Shown here: positions 45,236-53,304 of the stretch, in pieces
Position numbering within the stretch: position 1 is the first letter of the stretch
How the letters are laid out: each line of letters begins with the position of its first letter
NCBI GenBank assembly: GCA_963791495.1
Contig: CAWBST010000010.1
Coordinates: forward strand, 124,001-188,000
DNA: 64,000 nucleotides
Direction: 5' to 3'
Source: JAMXLO01 sp963791495
Lineage (GTDB): Bacteria > Pseudomonadota > Alphaproteobacteria > Acetobacterales > Acetobacteraceae
Program-made: the position numbers and the translations under genes
Notes under the pieces: model-generated
What the model saw: only the letters and a program-made list of their open reading frames with translations
Told to the model about the DNA's origin: nothing
Databases searched by the model: none

Positions 45236-46204
45236 ATGCCGACGATCGAAACGGCGCTGACGCGACTTCTGGGCATTCAGCATCCCATCCTGCTTTCGCC
45301 GATGTATGGCACCGCGGGCGGGCGGCTTGCCGCTGCCGTCACCCATGCGGGCGGGTTCGGCATGTTCGGCGCCGGCATTGCGTTCCGCGACGTGATCCCG
45401 CAATGCCGCGCCGATGCCGGCAACGCGCGTGTCGGCGTCGGCTTCATTCAATGGCTGCTGGAAAAGGCACCGGAGGCGCTGGACCTCGCGCTGGAAACGC
45501 GGCCTGCGGCGGTCATGCTGTCGTTCGGTGATCCGACGATGTTTGCGCCCCGGATCAAGGCCGCCGGCGCTAAGCTGATCTGCCAGGTGCAGTCAGTGGC
45601 GGGTGCCATGACCGCGGCAGAGGCGGGCGCCGATGTGATCGTTGCGCAGGGCCGGGACGCCGGCGGCCACGCGGGGATGATGCGGGGAACGATGGGTCTG
45701 GTTCCCGCTGTGGTGGATGCCGTTGCGCCTATCCCGGTCGTCGCCGCCGGTGGGATCGCCGACGGACGCGGCCTCGCCGCCGCGCTGGCGCTGGGTGCCA
45801 CGGGCGTGCTGATGGGCACGCGGTTCGCGGCCACGCGGGAGTCGCTCCAGTCGGATTCGATGAAGGCGGCGCTCATCGCTGGACGCGGTGATCAGACCGC
45901 TCAGACCCGCGTGTTCGACATCGTCAGGGAGGCTGGTTGGCCCTCGATCTATCCTGGGCGCGTGCTGCGCAATGAGTTCTTCGAACAGTGGCATGGGCGC
46001 GAGGAAGCGCTGGCAGCAAACGTCGCCGAAGCGAAGGCGGCGCATTTCGCGACCCCGGAGGAAGACTACACACAGCGCGCGGTCTGGTCCGGCGAGGGCG
46101 TCGACCTGATCCATGATGTTCCCTCGGCCAGGGACATCGTGGACCGCACGATAGCCGAGGCCGTGGCGGTGCTGTGCGAAGGTGCTGCGCTGATACGGGA
46201 TTGA
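45236..46204 (+). CDS. Nitronate monooxygenase family flavoprotein
   Basis: 322 residues. FMN-dependent TIM barrel. Opens IQHPILLSPMYGTAGGRLAA; the FMN phosphate region GRDAGGHAGMM and VVAAGGIADGRGLAAALALGATGVLMGTRF match 2-nitropropane dioxygenases. The catalytic-base His in GGHAG is present. Oxidises nitronates in the family, but several members act on other compounds. A first ATG at 45232 is out of frame; the ATG at 45236 follows AAGGGAGCAATGC. Divergent from the dehydratase gene. Confidence 0.88.
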   Translation: MPTIETALTRLLGIQHPILLSPMYGTAGGRLAAAVTHAGGFGMFGAGIAFRDVIPQCRADAGNARVGVGFIQWLLEKAPEALDLALETRPAAVMLSFGDPTMFAPRIKAAGAKLICQVQSVAGAMTAAEAGADVIVAQGRDAGGHAGMMRGTMGLVPAVVDAVAPIPVVAAGGIADGRGLAAALALGATGVLMGTRFAATRESLQSDSMKAALIAGRGDQTAQTRVFDIVREAGWPSIYPGRVLRNEFFEQWHGREEALAANVAEAKAAHFATPEEDYTQRAVWSGEGVDLIHDVPSARDIVDRTIAEAVAVLCEGAALIRD

Positions 46205-46244
46205 GGAGTCCGGTCGACCCTCACCCGCCACGCTTCGCGCGGCG

Positions 46245-46268
46245 ACCTCTCCCGCGAGCGGGAGAGGT
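46245..46268. terminator. Bidirectional hairpin between convergent genes
   Basis: Perfect 11-base stem ACCTCTCCCGC / GCGGGAGAGGT with a GA loop, between the nitronate monooxygenase stop (46204) and the aldolase stop (46278). The preceding CTCACCCGCCACGCTTCGCG also belongs to a common intergenic repeat style. Could stop transcription from both sides. Confidence 0.6.
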
Positions 46269-46277
46269 GTATGGTTT

Positions 46278-47057
46278 TCAGATCGCGACTTCGCCTGCCG
46301 CCTTGCGCGTTGCGGTGACCGCTTCGCGCGCCGCCCGCGCCATCAGGCCGCTGTCATTGGCGATGGTGACGAAGCGGAAGCCCATGCCGATCATGCGCGC
46401 CGCGTAGGCGGGCGTCGCATTGTGGAGGCCGGCGAACTTGCCGTGCTTCTTGCAGGACGCGAGCAGCTTCTCGTAGATGCCCAGGATCAACGGTTCCTCG
46501 CGATCCAGTGTCGGGATCAGGCCGAGCGACAGACCCATGTCCGACGGACCGATATAGATGCCACTGATTCCCGGCACCGACAGGATCTCGTCAATCTTGT
46601 CGATGCCTTCCTGCGTCTCGATCATCGGGATCACCAGCACTTCGTCGTTGGCGATCTTCTGGTAGTTGCTCGCCTCGCCGTACATCGCGGCGCGGATCGG
46701 GCCGTTGCTGCGCTTCCCGGTTGGCGGATACAGGCACGCCGTCGCCAGCGCCTGCGCCTCGGCCTTGTTGTTGACCATCGGGCACACGATGCCCCATGCG
46801 CCACCATCGAGACACTTGCCGATGATGCCGGGTTCGTTCCACGGCACGCGGACCAGCGGCGTGATCGGATGCGCCGTCATCGCCTGGAAGCACTGCACCA
46901 TGGTGGAATAGTCCTGCACGCCGTGCTGCATATCGACTGTCACGCTGTCCCAGCCGCACTGCGCCATGACCTCCGCGGAAAAGCCCGACGGAATGGCCAG
47001 CCATCCATTCACGCACGCCTTGCCCGATGCAAGCCGCGCCTTCAGTTTGTTCGCCAT
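46278..47057 (-). CDS. HpcH/HpaI-family aldolase (second paralogue)
   Basis: 259 residues. Metal and substrate residues as in HpaI: VIPMIETQEGIDKIDEIL (Glu), GIYIGPSDMGLSLG (Asp), TPLVRVPWNEPG (Arg). It is only moderately similar to the 42079 paralogue, so it likely has a different substrate. The gene is 57 bases downstream of murQ with its own leader. Probably cleaves a 4-hydroxy-2-keto acid to pyruvate and an aldehyde. Confidence 0.92.
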   Translation of the reverse strand: MANKLKARLASGKACVNGWLAIPSGFSAEVMAQCGWDSVTVDMQHGVQDYSTMVQCFQAMTAHPITPLVRVPWNEPGIIGKCLDGGAWGIVCPMVNNKAEAQALATACLYPPTGKRSNGPIRAAMYGEASNYQKIANDEVLVIPMIETQEGIDKIDEILSVPGISGIYIGPSDMGLSLGLIPTLDREEPLILGIYEKLLASCKKHGKFAGLHNATPAYAARMIGMGFRFVTIANDSGLMARAAREAVTATRKAAGEVAI

Positions 47058-47114
47058 ATGGGTATTTCTCCGCTGCGGATGAGGGCCGTACGCTAGGCGG
47101 GGGACCAGGGAGCG

Positions 47115-48011
47115 TCAACGCGTAGGTGCGTTAACCAATGCCGCGCGAAGGTTGCCTTGATGTCGCGCCAACAGCGCTTCCGCGTCCGTCAATGCCATCC
47201 CACGAACGATAAGCACCGCGAGCTTTACTCGTCCGCCGGCGGTTTGCAGCGCCGCCTGCGCTTCGTCGGGTGAACAATCGGCGAGGCAACGCAGCATCCG
47301 CACGGCGCGCGCCCGCAGCTTTGCGTTGCGTGCCTGCATGTCGACCATCTGGCCGCGATAGACGCGCCCGAGCCGCACCATGACGGCGGTGGAGAAGAGG
47401 TTCAGCGCCACCTTCTGCGCCGTTCCGGCCTTCATGCGCGTGGAGCCGGCGACCGCCTCCGCGCCGGTCTCGATCAGCAACGGACACTCCGCCGCATCGA
47501 GCAAGGGTGTGTGCGCGCTGTTGGCTACTGCAATCGTCAGCGCGCCGCGCTCGCGGGCTGCACGCACCGCAGCCACCGTGAAGTTCGTCGTGCCGCTGGC
47601 GGCGACGCCGACAAGTACATCGTCCGGCCCGATGGCATGCTGCTCCACCGCGGCAACCGCGACGCCGGCCTGATCCTCCGCATTCTCCACCGATCGCAAC
47701 AGCGCTGCTTCGCCGCCCGCCATCAGCAGCACCAGCCGATCCTCCGGCCAGTCGAACGTCGGAACCAGTTCCACGGCGTCCTGTACCGCGATCCGCCCCG
47801 ACGTTCCCGCGCCGGCATAGGCCAACCGGCCGCCGGCGGCCAATCGCGTGACCGCCGCCTCGGTCGCGCGCGCGAGCGCCGGGAGTGCGGGCCCGAGCGC
47901 GGCAACCGCTGCCAGCTGTCCTTCCCAGAGCGATGCGAGGATCGTCGGCACATCCCAGGCATCGAGCGCTTCGTAGCGCGCACTGCTCGCCTCGGTCGCC
48001 GGCAGCGCCAT
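47115..48011 (-). CDS. murQ: N-acetylmuramic acid 6-phosphate etherase
   Basis: 298 residues from ATG at 48011. Splits MurNAc-6-phosphate into GlcNAc-6-phosphate and D-lactate in cell-wall recycling. SIS fold with AYAGAGTSGRIAVQDAVELVPTF (catalytic Glu), SVENAEDQAG (second Glu), VAASGTTNFTVAAV and AGSTRMKAGTAQK. Its start shares one base with the permease stop (TGATG), so it is coupled to the peptide transporter genes. An upstream GTG in the same frame is possible. No MurNAc-specific PTS nearby. Confidence 0.93.
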   Translation of the reverse strand: MALPATEASSARYEALDAWDVPTILASLWEGQLAAVAALGPALPALARATEAAVTRLAAGGRLAYAGAGTSGRIAVQDAVELVPTFDWPEDRLVLLMAGGEAALLRSVENAEDQAGVAVAAVEQHAIGPDDVLVGVAASGTTNFTVAAVRAARERGALTIAVANSAHTPLLDAAECPLLIETGAEAVAGSTRMKAGTAQKVALNLFSTAVMVRLGRVYRGQMVDMQARNAKLRARAVRMLRCLADCSPDEAQAALQTAGGRVKLAVLIVRGMALTDAEALLARHQGNLRAALVNAPTR

Positions 48012-48829
48012 CACGCACACCTCAGACGCGGATCCAGCCGCTCGGCCAGTCCATCACCAAGCAGATTGAACCCGAGCGATGCCAGCAGGATGGCCGTTCC
48101 AGAGAACAGCGACGGCCACGGCGACAGCGTCAGGAATGTGCGGCTCTCGGCCAGCATGCGACCGAGCGATGGCGTTGGCGGCTGTGTGCCGAGCCCGAGG
48201 AATGACAGCGACGCCTCGACGAGAATGGCGGTGGACAGCGACAGGCTCGCCTGCACGAAGATGACCGATGTCAGGTTGGGCAGCAGATGTCGGAGCACGA
48301 TGCGCGGTGTGCCTGCACCTATCGCCCGCGCCGCATCGACATACTCAGCGCGGCGCAACTGCAGCGCGGGCGCACGCAGCGTGCGCGCGAAGATCGGCAC
48401 GTACGCAACGCCGATCGCTGCCGCCGCGCTCGATGCGCCGGGTCCCAGCATCGCGATGACGCCAATCGCCAGCAGAATGATCGGAAACGCGAACAGAACA
48501 TCGGCAAGCCGCATCACCATGCGATCCACCATGCCACCATGCCACGCCGCAAGCAGCCCGAGCGAGCCGCCAACCGCAAGCGCCCCCAGCACGGACAGCG
48601 CCGACACGGCGAGCAGAGTGCGCAGACCAAACAGGATACGCGCCAGCACGTCTCGGCCGAAATTGTCGGTGCCGAGCAAGTGCGCCTCTGCCGGCGCGTG
48701 CAGCCGCGCCAGGATGTCCTGCTCGTTCGGGCCGACGGGTGCGAGCCATGGCGCCAGCAGCGCTGCCAGCGCGAGCAGCACGACCAGGCTCACGCCAAGC
48801 CGCAGCACGAGACTGGCGCCGCCGGTCAT
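48011..48829 (-). CDS. Peptide ABC transporter permease (DppC type)
   Basis: 272 residues, six membrane segments. The cytoplasmic loop EYVDAARAIGAGTPRIVLRHLLPNL is the EAA motif of DppC/OppC permeases, with LGTDNFGRDVLARILFG near the start. ATGA overlap with the upstream DppB-type gene and one-base overlap with murQ. With murQ, import of muropeptides or peptides is likely (inference). Confidence 0.93.
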   Translation of the reverse strand: MTGGASLVLRLGVSLVVLLALAALLAPWLAPVGPNEQDILARLHAPAEAHLLGTDNFGRDVLARILFGLRTLLAVSALSVLGALAVGGSLGLLAAWHGGMVDRMVMRLADVLFAFPIILLAIGVIAMLGPGASSAAAAIGVAYVPIFARTLRAPALQLRRAEYVDAARAIGAGTPRIVLRHLLPNLTSVIFVQASLSLSTAILVEASLSFLGLGTQPPTPSLGRMLAESRTFLTLSPWPSLFSGTAILLASLGFNLLGDGLAERLDPRLRCA

Positions 48830-49776
48830 GTCGTCCTCACCCGCGGATCGATCGCCGCATACAGCAGATCCACAGCCGCATTGACGCACACGAACACCAG
48901 CGTTGCGAGCATGATTGCCGCCTGCACCAGCGCGTAGTCGCGATCGGCGACCGCACCGACCATCAGCCGACCCAATCCCGGCAGCGCGAACACCTGCTCC
49001 ACCACGACGGATCCGGCGAACAGATACCCTGCCATGATGCCGGCCTGCGTGACGAACGGAATGAGCGCATTGCGCAGCGCATGACGCAGCAGTACCGCGC
49101 GCTCGCCCAGCCCCTTGGCGCGCGCGGTGCGCACATAGTCCTGCCGCAGTGCGTCTGTCATGGTCGCGCGCAGGATGCGCGCGAGCGACGCCACCACCGG
49201 CAGCGCGATCGACACCACCGGCAGCACCACGCGCCGCAGGTTGCCGCCCGGGTCGGTGGTGAGATCGCGCCAGCCTACCAGTGCCCAGCCTGGCGCGAGG
49301 ACAGACACGCCGTACAGCAACATGATGCCCAGCCAGAACGACGGCACGGTGATGCCGACGATGGAAAACAACCGCACAGCAAGACCGGCACTCGGCGAGC
49401 GAAGCGCCGCCATGGCGCAGCCTAGCGGAATCGCCAGCAGCACCGCCGCTGCGAGGCCAAGCACCGTGAGTTCCACTGTCACGCCCGAGGCAGCAGCGAT
49501 CTCGGTCAGAACCGGCCGCCCCGTCGACAGGCTGGTGCCGAAATCGCCGTGCAGCATTCTTGCAAGCCAGATCAGGTATTGGCGTGCGAATGACTGATCC
49601 AGTCCAAGTCCATGGCGCAGCGTGTCGATCTGCGCCTGCGTCACCTCGGCATTCGCGCCGAGCATCAGTTGCACCGCATCGCCCGGAATCAGCCGGATCA
49701 TCAGGAAGCTGACCAGCGACACGCCGAACGATACGAACAGCAGGTCACCCCCGCGATGGAGCACGGCCCGCCCCAT
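48826..49776 (-). CDS. Peptide ABC transporter permease (DppB type)
   Basis: 316 residues, six membrane segments and the DppB/OppB signatures MIRLIPGDAVQLMLG and DYVRTARAKGLGERAVLLRHALRNALIP. Paired with the DppC-type gene by a four-base overlap. The binding protein that should precede it is separated by a 780-base gap. No ATPase gene in this operon. Confidence 0.93.
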   Translation of the reverse strand: MGRAVLHRGGDLLFVSFGVSLVSFLMIRLIPGDAVQLMLGANAEVTQAQIDTLRHGLGLDQSFARQYLIWLARMLHGDFGTSLSTGRPVLTEIAAASGVTVELTVLGLAAAVLLAIPLGCAMAALRSPSAGLAVRLFSIVGITVPSFWLGIMLLYGVSVLAPGWALVGWRDLTTDPGGNLRRVVLPVVSIALPVVASLARILRATMTDALRQDYVRTARAKGLGERAVLLRHALRNALIPFVTQAGIMAGYLFAGSVVVEQVFALPGLGRLMVGAVADRDYALVQAAIMLATLVFVCVNAAVDLLYAAIDPRVRTT

Positions 49777-50557
49777 TACTTGCCCATGGTGCGGCTAGCC
49801 GGAATCAGGCTGTGAATCATTCGATGCTTCAATGGGCTAAGAAATCGAACGGGCGTTCCCAAGGCGAATACCACAACTCAGGCGATCGGGCATATCCTGG
49901 TCTGAAGCGCGGCAATCACCAAACGGGGGAAACGGCTGAACCGGGATACCGAACCTACCCGACGAACATGTGCAAGAAATGAGCCGCAAGCTGCCTGAAT
50001 TTGAGAGCGCTGGACTGCCGGTGGCTGCCGGAACGGCGACGTTCGGGGCTGGATGGCTCGCCAACCGACTTGCGACCGCCTCGAGATCGACCGGCACCGG
50101 CCGTTGTCAGTGCCGCATCCAGGGCGTCATTGACACCGTGCCGGGTCAGCATGATCGGAAACCACACAGCCCATTTGGCAAGCAATACCAAACTCAACAA
50201 CGGAGGGAACCGCAACACAGCCCTAGCAACCCACCACATGCAGCCCTCCTGGGAGGCTCGCCCCAGATCCATTGCCAGTCTCACACGCGCCCTTCTCACA
50301 CGCACCTTTGTCGTATAGCTCTCAAAATGTTGTGAATAAGGATCATTCCTGCACTCAAAAGGCGATGCAATACCGGCTTACGCTCCAAAATCGGCCCTTA
50401 CCCACCGACCAGCCCGACCTGCGGTGGCAGAGCCGAAATACTGATGCACCGGAAACGCGAGCCACCTATCGAAAAGCAAAACTCTGTGCCACGGTGGCGT
50501 CCGACCGCTCGAACCTGGCATTATTCTCAATTTCGCATTCTCGTGGTCACATCAGTG
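49777..50557. other. 780-base interval between dppB- and dppA-type genes
   Basis: No recognised gene. One small possible reading frame at 49955-50239 has a ribosome site. The 50300-50500 part is visibly less G+C-rich than its surroundings. No tRNA, IS end or repeat from the window's families is seen. Such a gap inside an ABC operon is unusual. Confidence 0.5.
49955..50239 (-). CDS. Possible small membrane protein
   Basis: 94-residue open frame from ATG at 50239 with AGGAGGGCTGC immediately upstream, a strong ribosome site. It has one hydrophobic stretch (LRFPPLLSLVLLAKWAVWFP). The C-terminal half is Arg/Ser-rich with no family resemblance. Could be chance; included because of its ribosome site and the lack of other genes here. 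Confidence 0.3.
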   Translation of the reverse strand: MWWVARAVLRFPPLLSLVLLAKWAVWFPIMLTRHGVNDALDAALTTAGAGRSRGGRKSVGEPSSPERRRSGSHRQSSALKFRQLAAHFLHMFVG

Positions 50558-52045
50558 TCACTTGACCATGGAGACGTCGCGCAATCCAAGCAACGAGCGC
50601 GTCGGACTGAGGCGAAATCCCTGAACCGCTGAACGCACGGCCGCGAAGAGCGTTCCATAGTCGAGGTGCACCACCGGGCCGTCGCATGCCAGCAGGCGCT
50701 GCGCCTCGGCATACAGCGCCTTGCGGCGCGCCGGCTCTGTGGTGCGTGCCTCGGTCAGAAGCTGGTCGAGCTTCGCATCGCTGAACTTGAAGACATTGGT
50801 CGCGCCACCGGTCTGGAACGTGCGGCCAAAGTAGTCGTCCGGATCGGGGCCGCCGCTGTTCAGCGACGCGAACGCCGTGAAGTTGCCGGAGCGCCAGTCC
50901 TGGATGAAGCGGCCCGCTTCCTGCACATTCAGGCTGATTTCGAACCCCGCCCTGTTCGCCTGCGCCTGCACCACCTGAGCGACATCGACCACGAGGCGCA
51001 GGCTGCCAAGCACGTTGACCGTCACGTTCACCGGCAGCGTCATCCCCGCCTGCAGCAGAAGTGCCTTCGCCTTCGCCGGATCGGGTCGATAGCAGGGATA
51101 CTCTGTCACCGGCAGCGCCCAGTCGCGCAGCGCAGGCGACAGCGGACCGGCAGCGGCCGCTTGGCCGTAATAGGCGGCCTGCGCGATCTGCGTGCGGTCC
51201 AGCGCGTAATTGAGCGCTTCGCGCACCGCCGCGTTGTCGAACGGCGGGCTCGTGGTGTTGACGCCGATCAGGCTGTAGGCGAGGTCCTCGGCCGCCAGCA
51301 CCTGCACGCCCGGCACACCCTTCAGCGTGGCGGCGGTCGCGGCATCGAGCGTCGGCAGAAGCTGGTAGGTACCTCCGGTGAGGCCCAACTGTCGCGTTGT
51401 CGGCTCGGGCACGATTTCGAAGCGCAACCCGGACAGCGAGGGATGGCCCTGCTGCCAATACGCCGGGTTGCGGTCCAGCGCGATGAACGTATTCGGCTGC
51501 CATTCCTTGAAGCGAAACGGCCCGGTGCCGTCTGGCTGTTTCGCCAGATCGCCATTGGCCGACGGAACGATCGCCAGCGCGGCAAGCTGCGCCAGGAAGG
51601 ATGCGGACGGCGTCGACAGCACGAAGCGAACGCCGCTGTCGTCATCGGCTTCGACCCGGTCGACGATCGCAAAGCGCGAAGCGAACGGCGAACCGGTCTT
51701 AGGGTCGCGCACGCGCGCCACCGAGGCGACGACATCCGACGGGTCCAGCTTCTTTCCATCATGGAACGTCGCCGAGGGGCGCAGGCGGAACGTGTAGGTC
51801 AGGCCATCGGGCGACACTGTCCAGGATTCCGCCAGCGCCGGCACCACATGCAGATCGGCGTCGATCGCCGTCAGCCCTTCGTAGATCGTGCTGAGCACCA
51901 TGGTGGTGGAGAAGGCGGTCGCAATGTGCGGATCCAGCCCGACCGGTGACTGGTCAGTGGCGATCTCCAGCACCTGCGCGCGCGCCGAAAGAGCGGCGGC
52001 ACCGAGCGCGATGCCGATCACCAATGCCGTCGTCCGCCGCAGCAT
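50558..52045 (-). CDS. Peptide ABC transporter substrate-binding protein
   Basis: 495 residues, a family-5 binding protein (DppA/OppA type). Signal peptide MLRRTTALVIGIALGAAALS-ARA. Family features: TDQSPVGLDPHIATAFSTTM, YEGLTAIDADLHVVPALAES, YTFRLRPSATFHDGKKLDPS, NNAAVREALNYALDR-type stretch. It is the likely receptor for the DppBC-type permeases beyond the gap. The start at 52045 lies 19 bases after the alcohol dehydrogenase stop. Confidence 0.92.
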   Translation of the reverse strand: MLRRTTALVIGIALGAAALSARAQVLEIATDQSPVGLDPHIATAFSTTMVLSTIYEGLTAIDADLHVVPALAESWTVSPDGLTYTFRLRPSATFHDGKKLDPSDVVASVARVRDPKTGSPFASRFAIVDRVEADDDSGVRFVLSTPSASFLAQLAALAIVPSANGDLAKQPDGTGPFRFKEWQPNTFIALDRNPAYWQQGHPSLSGLRFEIVPEPTTRQLGLTGGTYQLLPTLDAATAATLKGVPGVQVLAAEDLAYSLIGVNTTSPPFDNAAVREALNYALDRTQIAQAAYYGQAAAAGPLSPALRDWALPVTEYPCYRPDPAKAKALLLQAGMTLPVNVTVNVLGSLRLVVDVAQVVQAQANRAGFEISLNVQEAGRFIQDWRSGNFTAFASLNSGGPDPDDYFGRTFQTGGATNVFKFSDAKLDQLLTEARTTEPARRKALYAEAQRLLACDGPVVHLDYGTLFAAVRSAVQGFRLSPTRSLLGLRDVSMVK

Positions 52046-52064
52046 CCACCCGGTCACAGCGCCA

Positions 52065-53075
52065 CTATGCCATGAGCACCGCGGCACCCTGCAAGCGCCC
52101 GGCGCGCAGATCGTCCAGCGCCTGATTTGCCTCCTCCAGCCTGTATGGCAGCGGTCGTGTCCTTACCGGCACCTTCGGCGCGAGGGAGAGGAACTCCTCG
52201 CCGTCGGCGCGCGTCAGATTGGCGACGGAGCGCACGACGCGCTCGCCCCACAGGATGTCGTAGGGAAAGCTGGGAATCGGGCTCATGTGGATGCCGGCGC
52301 ACACCACCGTGCCGCCGCGCTCGACAGCGCGCAGCGCCGCGGGAACCAGCGGTCCGACCGGGGCGAAGATGATAGCCGCATCCAGCGGCTCCGGTGGCGC
52401 CTGGTCCGAGCCGCCCGCCCATACGGCGCCAAGCTCGCGGGCGAATGCCTGCGCCTCCGCGTCGCCGGGGCTGGTGAAGGCGTAGACCACGCGGCCCTGC
52501 CAGCGTGCCACCTGCGCGATGATGTGGGCCGCGGCGCCGAAGCCGTAGAGGCCGAGACGCCGCGCATCACCCGCCATGCGCAGAGAGCGATAGCCGATCA
52601 GGCCGGCGCAGAGCAGCGGTGCCGCCTCGATGTCGCTGTAGCCCGCGGGGATGGCGAAGCAGAAGCGCTGGTCGGCGACGGTAAACTCGCCGTAGCCGCC
52701 GTCGATCTGGTAGCCGGTGAAGCGCGCCTGCGCGCACAGGTTCTCGCGCCCGCCGCGGCAGAACGCACACGTGCCGCAGGTCCAGCCGAGCCATGGAACG
52801 CCGACGCGGTCGCCGATGGCGAACCGGTCTACACCATCGCCGAGCGCCGCCACGCTGCCGACGATTTCGTGGCCCGGCACCAGCGGCAGCTTCGGCTCGG
52901 ATAGGTCGCCGTCCACCACGTGCAGATCGGTGCGGCAGACCGCGCAGGCGTGGACGCGGATCAGCACCTGGCCAGGTCCGGGCGACGGCACCGCCATCGA
53001 CACCGGCCGCAATCGCGACCGCGCCGCGTGGAGAACCATCCCGCGCATCGAACCGGGGATTTCGGGCGTCGCCAT
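52065..53075 (-). CDS. Zinc-dependent alcohol dehydrogenase
   Basis: 336 residues. Catalytic zinc ligands in CAVCRTDLH and LVPGHEIVG and structural-zinc cysteines in CGTCAFCRGGRENLC mark a medium-chain ADH. The Rossmann part has LGLYGFGAAAHIIAQVARW (GxGxxA with one Phe in place of the usual Gly). It resembles AdhP-like enzymes. ATG at 53075. Upstream of the peptide-binding gene; metabolic link unclear. Confidence 0.9.
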   Translation of the reverse strand: MATPEIPGSMRGMVLHAARSRLRPVSMAVPSPGPGQVLIRVHACAVCRTDLHVVDGDLSEPKLPLVPGHEIVGSVAALGDGVDRFAIGDRVGVPWLGWTCGTCAFCRGGRENLCAQARFTGYQIDGGYGEFTVADQRFCFAIPAGYSDIEAAPLLCAGLIGYRSLRMAGDARRLGLYGFGAAAHIIAQVARWQGRVVYAFTSPGDAEAQAFARELGAVWAGGSDQAPPEPLDAAIIFAPVGPLVPAALRAVERGGTVVCAGIHMSPIPSFPYDILWGERVVRSVANLTRADGEEFLSLAPKVPVRTRPLPYRLEEANQALDDLRAGRLQGAAVLMA

Positions 53076-53103
53076 GCGACGCACTATACGGCCATTCTCG
53101 CGG

Positions 53104-53304
53104 TCAGCAGCAGCCCCGGAACCTGCCCTTCGAGACCGAGTAACGTGCGTCCTGGCGCTCCCGGAAGAACTCCTCGTAGCTCATCACGGGCTTGTCGGGG
53201 TGCGTGGTCCGCGTGTGCGTCACATAGGTCTGGTAGTCCGGCACGCCGACCATCAGGCGTGCCGTCTGGGTCACCATCTCGCAGACCAGGCGAAGCTTAG
53301 TCAT
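53104..53304 (-). CDS. YbdD/YjiX family small protein
   Basis: 66 residues of the DUF466 family: MVGVPDYQTYVTHTRTTHPD and MSYEEFFRERQDARY and a C-terminal CC. It overlaps the end of cstA by eight bases, the usual genomic partner. The role is thought to support pyruvate uptake by CstA/BtsT-type transporters. The start at 53304 is preferred over an upstream in-frame start. Confidence 0.92.
   Translation of the reverse strand: MTKLRLVCEMVTQTARLMVGVPDYQTYVTHTRTTHPDKPVMSYEEFFRERQDARYSVSKGRFRGCC

Noticed and set aside
50306..50557. Possible tRNA or small RNA gene in the operon gap
   Set aside because: No cloverleaf arms, CCA end or terminator could be drawn by eye.
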